Part shown: positions 7,395 to 16,323 of the stretch, in pieces
Layout: each line of letters starts with the position of its first letter
Numbering within the stretch: the first letter of the stretch is position 1
From: Butyrivibrio hungatei
Lineage (GTDB): Bacteria > Bacillota > Clostridia > Lachnospirales > Lachnospiraceae
Direction: 5' to 3'
Length of the DNA stretch: 64,000 bases
Assembly: GCF_900101605.1 (NCBI RefSeq)
Contig: NZ_FMUR01000015.1
Location: 38,708-102,707, forward strand
Program-made: the position numbers and the translations under genes
The notes under the pieces: generated by a model
The model's input: the letters and a program-made list of their open reading frames with translations, nothing else
Database searches by the model: none
What the model was told of the DNA's origin: nothing

Positions 7395-8457
7395 AGTTAT
7401 CCTCCGGAAAAAAATATCTCAATTCATTTTTTACGAACACGTCAAATCTGGGCAAAGTAAGTTTAATGATTCCTCTGCCGGAAACATCGATAAGTCCTTT
7501 GTTTCTAAGTCTTTCTCTGTACTGTGAGAACTCGTTTTTCTTTTGCTTAGTAAGTTCAAGTAGTTCGGAAACCGGCATGACATCCTTTTTTACTATGAAG
7601 GACATGAACCATTTATCTTTTTCAGACAATTCGGACCACATCTTCTTATAAACGTAGTAGCTGAGCGCTTCATCAAATTTTATAAGTACAGATTCGGTTA
7701 ATTCATGATTTTTTTCTTCCCAGATGTATTTACCCAAGGCTTGATAAGCAAAGGGATAGCCCTTTGTAATAAGTGCCATATCCATTGCTTTTTCTCTATC
7801 GATTCCGAATACCTTTGAATACTTCGCAGCAATTAAAGTAAGGTTAAGCGGCTCCATCTCATATTGCGGTGTTCTGTATAAAAAAGTGAGATTCTTTGCA
7901 TTTTTTAAATTGCTGATGTTTTCATAAAGGCCTGCCATCAGTAGGAAAATAGGCAGTTCTTCTCTTATAAGAATCTGAAAGCTGCTCGCAAATTCTTTCA
8001 TATAGGCGGTGTTTGACACCTCATCAACAGTTACGAGAACTTTTTTCTTTTTCTTTCGAACTTCTTTAAGCATTATCTCGAGCGCGGATTCAATATCAGC
8101 GACAGGAGATTTGGTCTTGAGATTAAGGCCAATTCCGAACTTCGAAAGATTAAGATTTGCATCAACAAATTTTGTCACGAATTCTCTGCTGTCATAGAGC
8201 TTACCGACTAAGCTCTCGAGCATATTTCTCTCAGCGTTCAGCCTTATTACGATCCAGTCCTCTGACATGGAAATCTTTTTCTCAATTGCAGTCATGGTTA
8301 CAGTCTTACCGCTTCCTCTGGTTCCCGTAAGCATGAAGCAAGTATTCTGCGAATCTTCGTCAGTCATCTCCTGAACAATCTCATCGATTATCAGCTCTCT
8401 GCTTATATATTGACTTGGTACTTTTCCGAAATTTATTACAAAAGGATTTCGTTCCAT
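7378..8457 (-). CDS. Stand-alone AAA ATPase with C-terminal winged helix
   Basis: A 359-aa P-loop ATPase of the AAA_16/Orc1-like type. Walker A is GTRGSGKT (45-52) and Walker B is VLVTVDEVSN with the acidic pair at 145-146. A helical lid region follows, then a winged-helix-like C-terminus (about 280-345) with QYRERLRNKGLI, typical of DNA contact. Such proteins are common accessory genes of Lachnospiraceae and their role is mostly unknown. The gene overlaps a GNAT gene. Its promoter is embedded in an array of six TATATAC repeats, and GGAGG precedes the ATG. Control by the repeats suggests tight or autogenous regulation. Confidence 0.8.
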   Translation of the reverse strand: MERNPFVINFGKVPSQYISRELIIDEIVQEMTDEDSQNTCFMLTGTRGSGKTVTMTAIEKKISMSEDWIVIRLNAERNMLESLVGKLYDSREFVTKFVDANLNLSKFGIGLNLKTKSPVADIESALEIMLKEVRKKKKKVLVTVDEVSNTAYMKEFASSFQILIREELPIFLLMAGLYENISNLKNAKNLTFLYRTPQYEMEPLNLTLIAAKYSKVFGIDREKAMDMALITKGYPFAYQALGKYIWEEKNHELTESVLIKFDEALSYYVYKKMWSELSEKDKWFMSFIVKKDVMPVSELLELTKQKKNEFSQYRERLRNKGLIDVSGRGIIKLTLPRFDVFVKNELRYFFPEDNYDKTR

Positions 8458-8470
8458 ATGCTGCTCCTCC

Positions 8471-8555
8471 TATATACATTTATATACTTTGTGAATGTTT
8501 ATATACTTCTATATACTTTTAATCTTATTATATACTTTTATATACTTTGCATCAA
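8471..8555 (-). promoter_or_regulatory. ATPase operon promoter inside a 29-bp-period repeat array
   Basis: The motif TATATAC (plus-strand reading) starts at 8471, 8481, 8500, 8510, 8529 and 8539. The spacings are 10, 19, 10, 19 and 10, that is three pairs with an exact 29-bp period. On the minus strand a good sigma-A promoter is present: TTGATG (8550-8555), a 17-bp spacer and TATAAT (8527-8532), so four repeats lie downstream of the -10. All repeats have the same orientation and lie on one face of the helix within a pair. This looks like an operator array for the ATPase operon. Confidence 0.7.
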
Positions 8556-8712
8556 ATACTCATAGCAGTGAATGATTCATACTACACCCCGCGATAATGA
8601 ATCCTTATTGCCAGACATAAAATCAATTGAATTTTCAACAGGCGCCTCCGATGATACTATGATTCCATCCCAAGCGGACAGAGAATTACAGAAGTATAGG
8701 AGAAAAGATATT

Positions 8713-9582
8713 ATGAAAAAGTTAGCAGCAGCACTATTAACAGTCGGTGTTTTTGGAACAATACTTACAGGATGCGGAAGTGAGGAAGCATCATCAACAG
8801 AAGCAAATACAGCAGGAGAAGCATCAGCGGAGGCAGGAAGCGAAGCAGGACAGGCTAAAGAAGCGGGAGCAAAGACAACCTACGAGACAGCAAAAGAAAA
8901 CGGATATATCACTTTTGCAACAGAAGGAACTTACGCACCGTATTCATTCCATGATGAAAGTGATAAGCTCACAGGTTTTGATATCGAAGTTGCACAGGCT
9001 ATAGCAGACAAGCTCGGCCTTGAAGCAAAGTTCACAGAGACTCAGTGGGACGGAATCATCGCAGGACTTGATGCAGGAAAGTATGATGCCATCGCAAACC
9101 AGGTTTCAATCACAGATGAGAGAAAAGAGAAATATCTTTTCTCAGATCCATATACATACGTGTACGGCGTAGTCATAGTAAACGGTGACAACACAGATAT
9201 AAACAGCTTTGAAGAATTAAAGGGAAAAGATGTTGCACTTACAGTCACAAGTAACTGGGCAGAACTTGCAGAGAGCTATGGCGGAAAGATTGTATCAACA
9301 AACGGATTTTCAGAGTCAATCCAGCTTGTAATTCAGGGACGCGCAGATGCAACAGTAAATGACAACGTTACTTTCCTTGACTATAAGGCAAATCAGCCCG
9401 ATGCAAATGCAAAGGTTGTAGCAACATCTGACGAAGCAACAGAATCTGCAATCCTTATCAGAAAAGACGACAGCGACCTTCAGGAAGCAGTTAACTCCGC
9501 ACTCAAAGAGATCAGAGATAATGGAACACTTAAGAGCATTTCAGAAAAGTATTTTGGAGAAGATATAACAGTTGCAAAGTAA
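8713..9582 (+). CDS. Amino-acid (cystine-type) ABC transporter substrate-binding lipoprotein
   Basis: Captures a polar amino acid outside the membrane, probably L-cystine, and delivers it to the permease encoded next. The signal peptide ends in ILTGC (lipidated C21), followed by an Ala/Glu-rich linker. The mature part is a family 3 solute-binding protein (SBP_bac_3): EGTYAPYSFHDESDKLTGFD, then ITDERKEKYLFSDPY and a final lobe. The open frame reaches back to 8572, but AGGAG before 8713 and the signal peptide fix the start. It is the first gene of a three-gene operon, with a 24-nt gap to the permease. The substrate is inferred from likeness to TcyA/FliY-type proteins. Confidence 0.9.
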   Translation: MKKLAAALLTVGVFGTILTGCGSEEASSTEANTAGEASAEAGSEAGQAKEAGAKTTYETAKENGYITFATEGTYAPYSFHDESDKLTGFDIEVAQAIADKLGLEAKFTETQWDGIIAGLDAGKYDAIANQVSITDERKEKYLFSDPYTYVYGVVIVNGDNTDINSFEELKGKDVALTVTSNWAELAESYGGKIVSTNGFSESIQLVIQGRADATVNDNVTFLDYKANQPDANAKVVATSDEATESAILIRKDDSDLQEAVNSALKEIRDNGTLKSISEKYFGEDITVAK

Positions 9583-9606
9583 TATTGCAGACAGACGGAG
9601 AAATAT

Positions 9607-10287
9607 ATGAGCACAAGACTACTTGATATAATAATAAAGGCGCTACCAAATATCGTATTGGCCGGAATCACAGTTACAATTCCGCTGACACTTATCTCTT
9701 TTGCAATCGGAATGATACTGGCTATCATAGTAGCAGTGGTCAGAGTGTTGAAGATAAGGGTACTCTCTGAAATATTCAGATTCTACGTATGGGTATTCAG
9801 AGGAACGCCGCTACTTGTACAATTGTTTATCATCTTTTACGGATTGCCGGGAGTAGGGCTCAATATTCCTGCACTTCCGTCAGCTATCATAGCATTTTCA
9901 TTAAACGTGGGAGCATACGCTTCCGAGACGATACGAGGAGCGATAATCTCTGTGCCAAGGAGCCAGACAGAAGGAGCGATTGCATGCGGACTGACATCAT
10001 GGCAGGCGATATATCATATAGTTCTTCCTCAAGCAATAAAGGCCTGCATACCCGCTCTTTTCAACACTTTTATCTCATTGGTAAAAGATACGTCACTCGC
10101 AGCGAACATTACGATAACCGAGATGTTCATGAAGACACAGAGAATCGTTGCAACGACTTACGAACCGCTTGCACTGTACATTGAAGTTGCGCTCATATAT
10201 CTTTTGTTTAGTACGGGACTTACCTACTTACAAAAGTATGCGGAGAAAAAACTAAGTTATAACTCGAAGAACGCTCAGATAGCATAA
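9607..10287 (+). CDS. Amino-acid ABC transporter permease
   Basis: A polar amino-acid (HisM/TcyB-type) permease of 226 aa with about five membrane helices, which forms a homodimeric channel. The cytoplasmic EAA loop that docks on the ATPase reads EGAIACGLTSWQAIYHIVLP (about 119-138). The N-terminal FRGTPLLVQLFIIFYG block is characteristic of the cystine/glutamine branch. SD is GGAG. It lies between the binding protein and the ATPase and serves the same import step. Confidence 0.92.
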   Translation: MSTRLLDIIIKALPNIVLAGITVTIPLTLISFAIGMILAIIVAVVRVLKIRVLSEIFRFYVWVFRGTPLLVQLFIIFYGLPGVGLNIPALPSAIIAFSLNVGAYASETIRGAIISVPRSQTEGAIACGLTSWQAIYHIVLPQAIKACIPALFNTFISLVKDTSLAANITITEMFMKTQRIVATTYEPLALYIEVALIYLLFSTGLTYLQKYAEKKLSYNSKNAQIA

Positions 10288-10300
10288 AGGAGAAGCAAAG

Positions 10301-11056
10301 ATGATAAAGCTGCAGGGCCTATATAAATCATACGGGGCCAAAAATATATTAAACGGAATAGATATCGAAGTTAATAAGGGAGAAACTGTAGCTATTATCG
10401 GGCCTTCGGGCGCAGGTAAATCCACAGCCCTAAGGTGCATCAACATCCTTGAAAGACCTGATAAAGGAACGCTTACCATCGGGGAAAAGAGCTACGACCT
10501 TGCCAAACTTACAAGCAAAGAAATTCTGGAGATCAGACAATCAACAGCAATGGTATTTCAGAATTTCAGCCTCTTTGAGAATAAAACAGCGCTTCAGAAC
10601 ATCACCCTTCCGCTTATCAAGGCAAAAAAGATAAATAAAGACGAGGCAGAAAAGATTGCTATTGAGAATCTTACTCAAGTAGGACTTCTTGATTGGAAAG
10701 ACCACTACCCGTCTCAATTGTCGGGAGGACAGCAGCAAAGAGTGGGCATAGCGCGAGCACTTGCGCTAAATCCCGAAGTGATACTTTTTGACGAGCCTAC
10801 AAGTGCGCTCGATCCCGAGAAAGTTCAGGACGTACTTGAGATAATAAAAAGAATTTCCAAAGAACAGCACATAACATCCGTGATCGTCACGCATGAGCTT
10901 GAATTTGCTCTTGATGTTGCCGATAAGATCATGTTCCTTGCAGACGGAAAAGTAGTTGAAGAAGGAACGGCAAAAGAAGTGCTTAAAAATCCCAAAGACG
11001 AGCGAACAGTCAAGTTCCTCGGACATTTTGCGGATAAGCTTGAATATGTGATATAA
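10301..11056 (+). CDS. Amino-acid ABC transporter ATP-binding protein
   Basis: Energises the cystine-type importer. All ABC hallmarks are present: Walker A GPSGAGKST (34-42), the Q-loop, the signature LSGGQQQR, Walker B VILFDEPTSALDPE and the H-loop VTHELEFA. The length of 251 aa is standard. GGAG precedes the ATG by 9 nt. It is the last gene of the operon and is followed by an intrinsic terminator. Confidence 0.94.
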   Translation: MIKLQGLYKSYGAKNILNGIDIEVNKGETVAIIGPSGAGKSTALRCINILERPDKGTLTIGEKSYDLAKLTSKEILEIRQSTAMVFQNFSLFENKTALQNITLPLIKAKKINKDEAEKIAIENLTQVGLLDWKDHYPSQLSGGQQQRVGIARALALNPEVILFDEPTSALDPEKVQDVLEIIKRISKEQHITSVIVTHELEFALDVADKIMFLADGKVVEEGTAKEVLKNPKDERTVKFLGHFADKLEYVI

Positions 11057-11068
11057 AGTGAAAAGATG

Positions 11069-11121
11069 TAGATACTTCCAAAATAGTGTTATCGATTTTT
11101 GGACAGTATCTATATTTTTTT
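11069..11121 (+). terminator. Terminator of the amino-acid transporter operon
   Basis: AGATACTTCCAAAA pairs with TTTTGGACAGTATCT, with a one-base bulge and a loop of about 12 nt. A T7 run follows. It separates the transporter from the two-component operon. Confidence 0.75.
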
Positions 11122-11188
11122 ACAATTATCTTCAATATGCACACTTGTTTACAAAATATGGTATACTAAAAATAAGTAGGGGGTTATT

Positions 11189-12706
11189 ATGCGATTCCGT
11201 ACGAAACTTATTATCACTTCAGTAGTGATTGTTATATTCCCGCTTTTCCTTGTGTTTGGATTGTTCCTTGTGGGTGGAAGATATATTGCACAAAAGCAGA
11301 TATCACAGGAACGGTCAGGGTCTGTGGACTACAATATGGTCTCAAATCCTATCGAAGCTTTTGCAAGGGGAACGGATGAATTAATAAAAGGCATAGAAGC
11401 GGAGAGGCTGATTCATCCTTTTATTCTGGAAGATCCCGATGTACTGCGGAGTATTGATGAAGAGGTGGCCTCTTTATATTCATATATAATTGTAAAAAGA
11501 GGAGACGTAAGTTTTTATGTCGCCGCTGAAAATGCGGAAGATGCTGAGAGCATTATAAGCGAGCTCAACTACGAAGGTGGCGGCAACAGTATATTTGTAT
11601 TACCGGAATCAAGATTATTTGTAAGGCAATACAATTTTATTTTTTCAACCGGAGAACCCGGAAGTCTTTATATTATTTCAGGAATAAAAGCAGAATTTCC
11701 AAAATCTCTTATTATATATATGGCAGTGTCGATAGTGCTTGTTCTTTTGTTGACGAGTATATTGCTTACGACATGGCTTGGAAGAAGTTTTATTAAACCG
11801 ATAGATGAGCTGAATATTGCAATGCAGCACATCAAGGACGGTAACTTTGATTACATACTTCCGACAGATATAAAGGAAAAAGGTGAGATAGGTGCTATCT
11901 ACAGGAACTACGAGGACATGCGCCTTAGGCTCAAAGAATCCGCGGAAGAAAAGATAGAACGAGAACGGCAGAACAGGGAGCTTATCAGTAATATTTCTCA
12001 TGATCTTAAGACCCCGATAACTGCCATAAAAGGATATTCACAGGGACTTATGGAGGGCGTTGCGGCCAATCCCGATATGCAGCGCAAGTATATTAAGATT
12101 ATTTATAATAAGGCAAATGACATGAATAATCTTATTAACGAGCTGACGCTATACTCCAGTATTGATAACAACAGAATCCCGTATAATTTTGTAAAGCTGG
12201 GTGTTGCGGAGTATTTCGGAGATTGTATCGAAGAGATCGGTGCAGATCTTGAGAGCAAATCCATAAAGCTTAATTATTCAAATCTTACGGGACCGGATAC
12301 GCAAATAGTTGCAGATCCCGAGCAGCTTAAGAGAGTTGTGAACAACATAGTGAGCAACAGCGTTAAGTATCTGGACAGGGATGACGGAACGGGACAGATC
12401 GACATAAGGATATTGGACGAAGTCGATTCGATCCGCGTTGAACTTGAAGATAACGGAAAAGGTATAGCCCAGAAAGACATTCCGAATATCTTCGACAGAT
12501 TTTACAGAACGGATGCTTCCAGAAACTCCAAGCAGGGCGGAAGCGGAATAGGTCTTTCTATTGTAAAGAAGATCATAGAAGATCATGGCGGATATATATG
12601 GGCAACAAGCCATGAGGGAGAGGGAACGTGTATGCATTTCGTGCTCAGAAAGTACATTGAATTTGCAGGTGGTTCCGAAACAGTTACAGTTGACCATAAT
12701 ATTTAA
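11189..12706 (+). CDS. Sensor histidine kinase
   Basis: A membrane sensor kinase of 505 aa paired with the next gene. TM1 (about 9-30) and TM2 (about 172-195) enclose an extracytoplasmic sensing domain of about 140 residues that is not recognised. A HAMP domain (about 195-247), HisKA with phospho-acceptor H271 in ISHDLKTP, and HATPase_c with N, G1 (DNGKGIA) and G2 (GGSGIGLSIV) boxes follow. The extended -10 TGGTATACT lies about 25 nt before the ATG and GGGGG serves as SD. Here the kinase comes before its regulator, 18 nt upstream. The signal is unknown; the O-antigen-ligase-like neighbour hints at envelope sensing. Confidence 0.92.
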   Translation: MRFRTKLIITSVVIVIFPLFLVFGLFLVGGRYIAQKQISQERSGSVDYNMVSNPIEAFARGTDELIKGIEAERLIHPFILEDPDVLRSIDEEVASLYSYIIVKRGDVSFYVAAENAEDAESIISELNYEGGGNSIFVLPESRLFVRQYNFIFSTGEPGSLYIISGIKAEFPKSLIIYMAVSIVLVLLLTSILLTTWLGRSFIKPIDELNIAMQHIKDGNFDYILPTDIKEKGEIGAIYRNYEDMRLRLKESAEEKIERERQNRELISNISHDLKTPITAIKGYSQGLMEGVAANPDMQRKYIKIIYNKANDMNNLINELTLYSSIDNNRIPYNFVKLGVAEYFGDCIEEIGADLESKSIKLNYSNLTGPDTQIVADPEQLKRVVNNIVSNSVKYLDRDDGTGQIDIRILDEVDSIRVELEDNGKGIAQKDIPNIFDRFYRTDASRNSKQGGSGIGLSIVKKIIEDHGGYIWATSHEGEGTCMHFVLRKYIEFAGGSETVTVDHNI

Positions 12707-12724
12707 AGAAAGGCAGAAGAGTGT

Positions 12725-13414
12725 ATGAGCAGAATACTTATTGTTGAGGATGAAGAGGCAATTGCTGACCTTGAGAAAGACTATTTAGAACTCAGTGACT
12801 TTGAGGTGGCTATCGAAAACACGGGAGATGCGGGACTTCGCACAGCTCTTGCCGAGGAGTTCGATCTTGTGATTTTAGATCTCATGCTTCCCGGAATGGA
12901 TGGATTCGAAGTTTGTAAGCACATAAGGGAAAAGAAAGATGTGCCGATCCTCATGGTTTCAGCCAAGAAGGATGACATAGACAAAATAAGAGGACTGGGA
13001 CTTGGAGCAGATGATTACATCACAAAGCCTTTTAGCCCTTCGGAGCTTGTTGCGCGTGTTAAGGCTCACATGGCAAGATACTCAAGACTTGTCGGATCGG
13101 GACATGAGAGCAATGACTTTGTTGAGATAAGAGGCCTTAAGATCGACAAGACTGCAAGACGAGTATATGTGGATGATGAGGAAAAGAGCTTTACAACAAA
13201 AGAGTTCGACCTTCTCACATTCCTTGCAGAAAATCCGAATCACGTATTTACGAAGGAAGAACTTTTCAGAAAGATCTGGAATATGGATTCCATCGGAGAC
13301 ATTGCAACAGTAACCGTTCATATCAAAAAAATCCGTGAGAAGATTGAGTATGATACATCAAATCCTCAGTACATAGAGACAATCTGGGGCGTAGGTTACA
13401 GATTTAAGGTTTGA
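12725..13414 (+). CDS. OmpR-family response regulator
   Basis: The partner of the upstream kinase. It has a receiver domain (about 1-115) with acidic pocket EDEE, phospho-acceptor D52 in VILDLMLPGMDG, and the conserved Lys in TKPFSPSEL. A C-terminal winged-helix DNA-binding domain (about 130-226) ends in IETIWGVGYRFKV. The length of 229 aa is typical. The SD is AGAAAGG or AGAGTG and weak, which suggests coupling to the kinase gene. Confidence 0.93.
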   Translation: MSRILIVEDEEAIADLEKDYLELSDFEVAIENTGDAGLRTALAEEFDLVILDLMLPGMDGFEVCKHIREKKDVPILMVSAKKDDIDKIRGLGLGADDYITKPFSPSELVARVKAHMARYSRLVGSGHESNDFVEIRGLKIDKTARRVYVDDEEKSFTTKEFDLLTFLAENPNHVFTKEELFRKIWNMDSIGDIATVTVHIKKIREKIEYDTSNPQYIETIWGVGYRFKV

Positions 13415-13423
13415 TTTTGTGTT

Positions 13424-14887
13424 ATGCAGTATAGAAAGATTCTTTTGACATTTTATCTGATAATGCTTTCTGCTATCCTTCCTATCTATATGAAGGACGG
13501 GTATTATATGCTCGGAGAGGAAAAGTGGAATATATACATGATAATAAGCGCTGCCATCGCGGGGCTTATTATTTTTGCGTACATTTCTGAGTTTATCGAA
13601 AAAGGTGTGGAGAAATCCGAGATACGAAGCCTTTTTAAAGTGTTCCTCTGTCTGAATCTGATCAATCTCGCTTTTTCTGTCGATCAAAAAGTAAGTTTCT
13701 TTGGGATTGAAGGATGGAGAACGGGATTTATCACAATGTTTCTTATGCTGTTTTTCTGCTTTGCGTATTCTGAGGGCTTATCCACCAACGGATATGTACT
13801 TGCCGCAATTTTTATAACTCCCTTTGTCATAAGCATCATAGTTATAGCAGAGCGCTTTGGAATGCATGTTCTAAGCGTATCCGGAACAGATCCTTCATTT
13901 GTCGCATGTATCGGTAATATCAATTGGTATGCCGGATATCTTTCAATCTTTGCACCGCTTGGGATCGGATTTGCCGTGACTCGTGAACTTTTTGGAAAAG
14001 AGTTCTATTTTTGGAGTTTATACAGCATTGCCCTTATTATGTCACTTCTTGTGCAGGGAAGTGACAGCGCTCTTTTGATACTTATAGGTACTTATGGCCT
14101 TCTTATCTGGTACTGCCTCTATGAAAAAGAGAGATTACAGGCGCTCATGATACAACTGTTTATTCTCGGACTTTCCATGTTCGAGGTAAAGATCTTGCTT
14201 GGAATATTTCCCGAAAAATATACGTATTCGGATAACATACTTATAAGAATATGCGATATGAACGGCGGAATATTTTTTATGACCGTCGGGCTTTTATCCT
14301 ACATGTTACTGTCAATCAATAAGGAAGAAGAGGAAGAGAGCTTAAAAGGCGAAAGAAACAGAAGGATATACAGGACTGTTGTATCCGTTATTGCAACTGC
14401 CGCACTTATATTTGTGATGTTAAGATTTGACGATATTGCGGGAAACGGACGCGGAACAATCTGGCGCGTGACTCTTGATATGTACAAAGAACTGCCTTCT
14501 TTCAGGAAAATTATCGGTGTGGGAAGGGATTGTTTTAGTACCTATGCCTATTCAAAGCCTGCACGGGCCGAAATCTTGATAAATGAGTTTGGAGAAAACA
14601 GACTTACAAACGCGCACAGTATTTTCCTTACAGAGCTTATAGAAGGCGGTCTTGCGGGACTTGTCGGATTACTTTTCCTTGCCTTCTATGTTCTTGGAAG
14701 CCTAAAAAAATGCAATAAAGAAAAGGGGCCCGCAGCTATTATCTGCGCGCTCCCTATAGTTTCATATTATCTTAACGGAATGGTGTCTTTTTCCCAGGTG
14801 TTATCAACACCCTATGCGTTCATCTGCTTGGGAATCGGGCTGTATGTGGCAAACAGCGGCGAATCACAGATCGGGAACGGGGATTGA
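13424..14887 (+). CDS. O-antigen ligase/Wzy-type polytopic membrane protein
   Basis: A 487-aa protein with about a dozen hydrophobic segments. The long extracytoplasmic loop (about 340-400) reads NGRGTIWRVTLDMYKE and then NAHSIFLTELIEGGLAGL. This Arg/His pattern marks the O-antigen ligase/polymerase (Wzy_C) superfamily, which joins lipid-linked glycans at the outer membrane face. Which polymer it handles is unknown. It follows the response regulator by 9 nt without a strong SD, so it is probably co-transcribed with it. Its last 24 nt overlap the convergent gene at 14864. Confidence 0.8.
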   Translation: MQYRKILLTFYLIMLSAILPIYMKDGYYMLGEEKWNIYMIISAAIAGLIIFAYISEFIEKGVEKSEIRSLFKVFLCLNLINLAFSVDQKVSFFGIEGWRTGFITMFLMLFFCFAYSEGLSTNGYVLAAIFITPFVISIIVIAERFGMHVLSVSGTDPSFVACIGNINWYAGYLSIFAPLGIGFAVTRELFGKEFYFWSLYSIALIMSLLVQGSDSALLILIGTYGLLIWYCLYEKERLQALMIQLFILGLSMFEVKILLGIFPEKYTYSDNILIRICDMNGGIFFMTVGLLSYMLLSINKEEEEESLKGERNRRIYRTVVSVIATAALIFVMLRFDDIAGNGRGTIWRVTLDMYKELPSFRKIIGVGRDCFSTYAYSKPARAEILINEFGENRLTNAHSIFLTELIEGGLAGLVGLLFLAFYVLGSLKKCNKEKGPAAIICALPIVSYYLNGMVSFSQVLSTPYAFICLGIGLYVANSGESQIGNGD

Positions 14888-15346
14888 TTCATCGAGTTCA
14901 TGGAAAAAAGTTCTTGTCTTAATGATGCCCCTGACGGCGTCATTGTATTCATAGAGGAAATGTTCGTTTATATTCTCTTCTCCATACATCATGACACGTC
15001 CGGAATAAGCTTGAAGGATGGAGATATAGCGCTTATCCTGATCGAACATATTAAGAATCTCATCTTTTCTTCGACGGGGATGCTTTGCAGCAAATTTTCT
15101 TATGTCCAGCTGCAGATCCACCGGAAGATTCTTCTCATTTTCTTTTACCGAATGAAGAATCTCGTCGTATTTCTTTTCGTCGATCTTTTCAAATCTGTCG
15201 ACAAATTCCATACAGCATCCGTTGTCGGGCAATAAGAGCCTGACTCTGTCATTGCCAAAAACATCTTCAATAACTGCAACAATGTTGGGTACAACCGGTT
15301 TTCCACTGTAATCAAGTAAAATGACTTTATCACCTTTTTTGTACAT
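14864..15346 (-). CDS. Hypothetical protein
   Basis: Not recognised. The protein of about 160 residues is soluble and charged. It begins MYKKGDKVILLDYSGKPVVP, a possible SH3-like barrel start, as in KOW or CarD-like modules, but the match is too weak to name. A Lys/Arg-rich middle (KHPRRRKDE) and a C-terminal helical part follow. The frame extends two codons upstream to a GTG. The ATG is preferred because GAGG lies 5 nt before it. An extended -10 (TGTTATAAT, 15392-15400 on the complement) is a likely promoter. The 3' end overlaps the convergent Wzy-like gene. Confidence 0.65.
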   Translation of the reverse strand: MYKKGDKVILLDYSGKPVVPNIVAVIEDVFGNDRVRLLLPDNGCCMEFVDRFEKIDEKKYDEILHSVKENEKNLPVDLQLDIRKFAAKHPRRRKDEILNMFDQDKRYISILQAYSGRVMMYGEENINEHFLYEYNDAVRGIIKTRTFFHELDESIPVPDL

Positions 15347-15391
15347 GGGCACCTCGCTTTTTCCGTAAAAGACAGCCGATGTTTCAATTTC

Positions 15392-15400
15392 ATTATAACA
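15392..15400 (-). promoter_or_regulatory. Extended -10 promoter for the 14864-15346 gene
   Basis: TGTTATAAT on the minus strand is an extended -10 (TGn-TATAAT) about 45 nt upstream of the start codon. No good -35 is visible, as is allowed for extended -10 promoters. Confidence 0.5.
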
Positions 15401-15507
15401 TAATTATTAACAAAATTGCGAATGTTTTTTCGTAATTTTAAGTTATTTTTAGGTTCGGCTAATAAAATTTTTAAGGAGGTGAGAAACTCAATCGGAAAGG
15501 AGAAGGA

Positions 15508-16284
15508 ATGGCAGGGTTCAAAGATGTGTTTCAAAGAATTGAAGTTAAATATCTGCTTAATGATGAGCAATATACAAAGCTCATGAAAAAGCTTGAAAAT
15601 ATGGCAAAAGTAGACTGCTACGGTAAGACTTCCATACAGAACATTTATTTTGACACACCTGACTATAAACTGATCGAGAGATCTCTTGAAAAGCCCGTTT
15701 ATAAGGAAAAGCTTCGACTAAGAAGCTACGGAACGGCCAAAGATGATACGACATCTTTTATCGAGATCAAGAAGAAGTTTAAGGGGGTTGTTTATAAAAG
15801 AAGAATTTCCATGCCATATTCGGAAGCTGTTGACTATCTTGTAAATCACAAGGAACCTAAGGAAAAGTCTCAGATCTCTAATGAGATAGACTATTTTCTT
15901 AAGTACTACAAAGGGATTGCCCCTGCGATGGTTATTTCGTATGACCGAATCGCGATGGTGGGCATAAACGATCCTGAACTAAGAATCACATTTGATACAA
16001 ATATCAGATGGAGGACTGATAAGCTTAGCCTCAAGGAAAGTACTTCCGGGCATGAGATCTTGCTTCCGGGACAACACCTTATGGAGCTTAAGATCGCAGG
16101 AGCCATGTCTCCTGAACTTGCTAAGATCCTTGATGAACTTAATATCAGAAAGACTTCTTTTTCCAAGTACGGAAGAGGATATCTTGAGTACATGTATGGC
16201 CAGACGGCTGAGATGGCTGAAAAGGGCATCGTACCCAAGAAAGAAGACAAATCTAAGATTGTTGCACTGCGTAGAGCGGTTTAA
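15508..16284 (+). CDS. VTC-domain polyphosphate polymerase-like protein
   Basis: A 258-aa protein filled by a single VTC domain, the tunnel fold first known from the yeast polyphosphate polymerase Vtc4. The basic and acidic strand motifs are visible: RIEVKYLLN (11-19), KEKLRLRSYG, TSFIEIKKKFKGVVYKRR, MVISYDRIA and HLMELKI, with FSKYGRGY near the end. It may polymerise inorganic polyphosphate from ATP, or bind triphosphate in another role. AAGGAG precedes the ATG. The gene is followed after 39 nt by a DUF4956 membrane protein, a conserved pairing in Firmicutes. Function is inferred from the fold. Confidence 0.88.
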   Translation: MAGFKDVFQRIEVKYLLNDEQYTKLMKKLENMAKVDCYGKTSIQNIYFDTPDYKLIERSLEKPVYKEKLRLRSYGTAKDDTTSFIEIKKKFKGVVYKRRISMPYSEAVDYLVNHKEPKEKSQISNEIDYFLKYYKGIAPAMVISYDRIAMVGINDPELRITFDTNIRWRTDKLSLKESTSGHEILLPGQHLMELKIAGAMSPELAKILDELNIRKTSFSKYGRGYLEYMYGQTAEMAEKGIVPKKEDKSKIVALRRAV

Positions 16285-16323
16285 CAAAAGACATAATGAC
16301 AAGTTGAAGGGAGTATTGACAGC

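Noticed and set aside
8572..8712. N-terminal extension of the substrate-binding protein frame from ATG 8572.
   Set aside because: No SD, and it would place 47 residues in front of a perfect lipoprotein signal peptide; AGGAG fits the start at 8713.
15472..15507. Second strong SD (AAGGAGGTGAG) 30 nt before the VTC gene, possible small ORF.
   Set aside because: The GTG behind it gives a frame that does not resemble a protein and runs out of frame into the VTC gene; the SD at AAAGGAGAAGG suffices.
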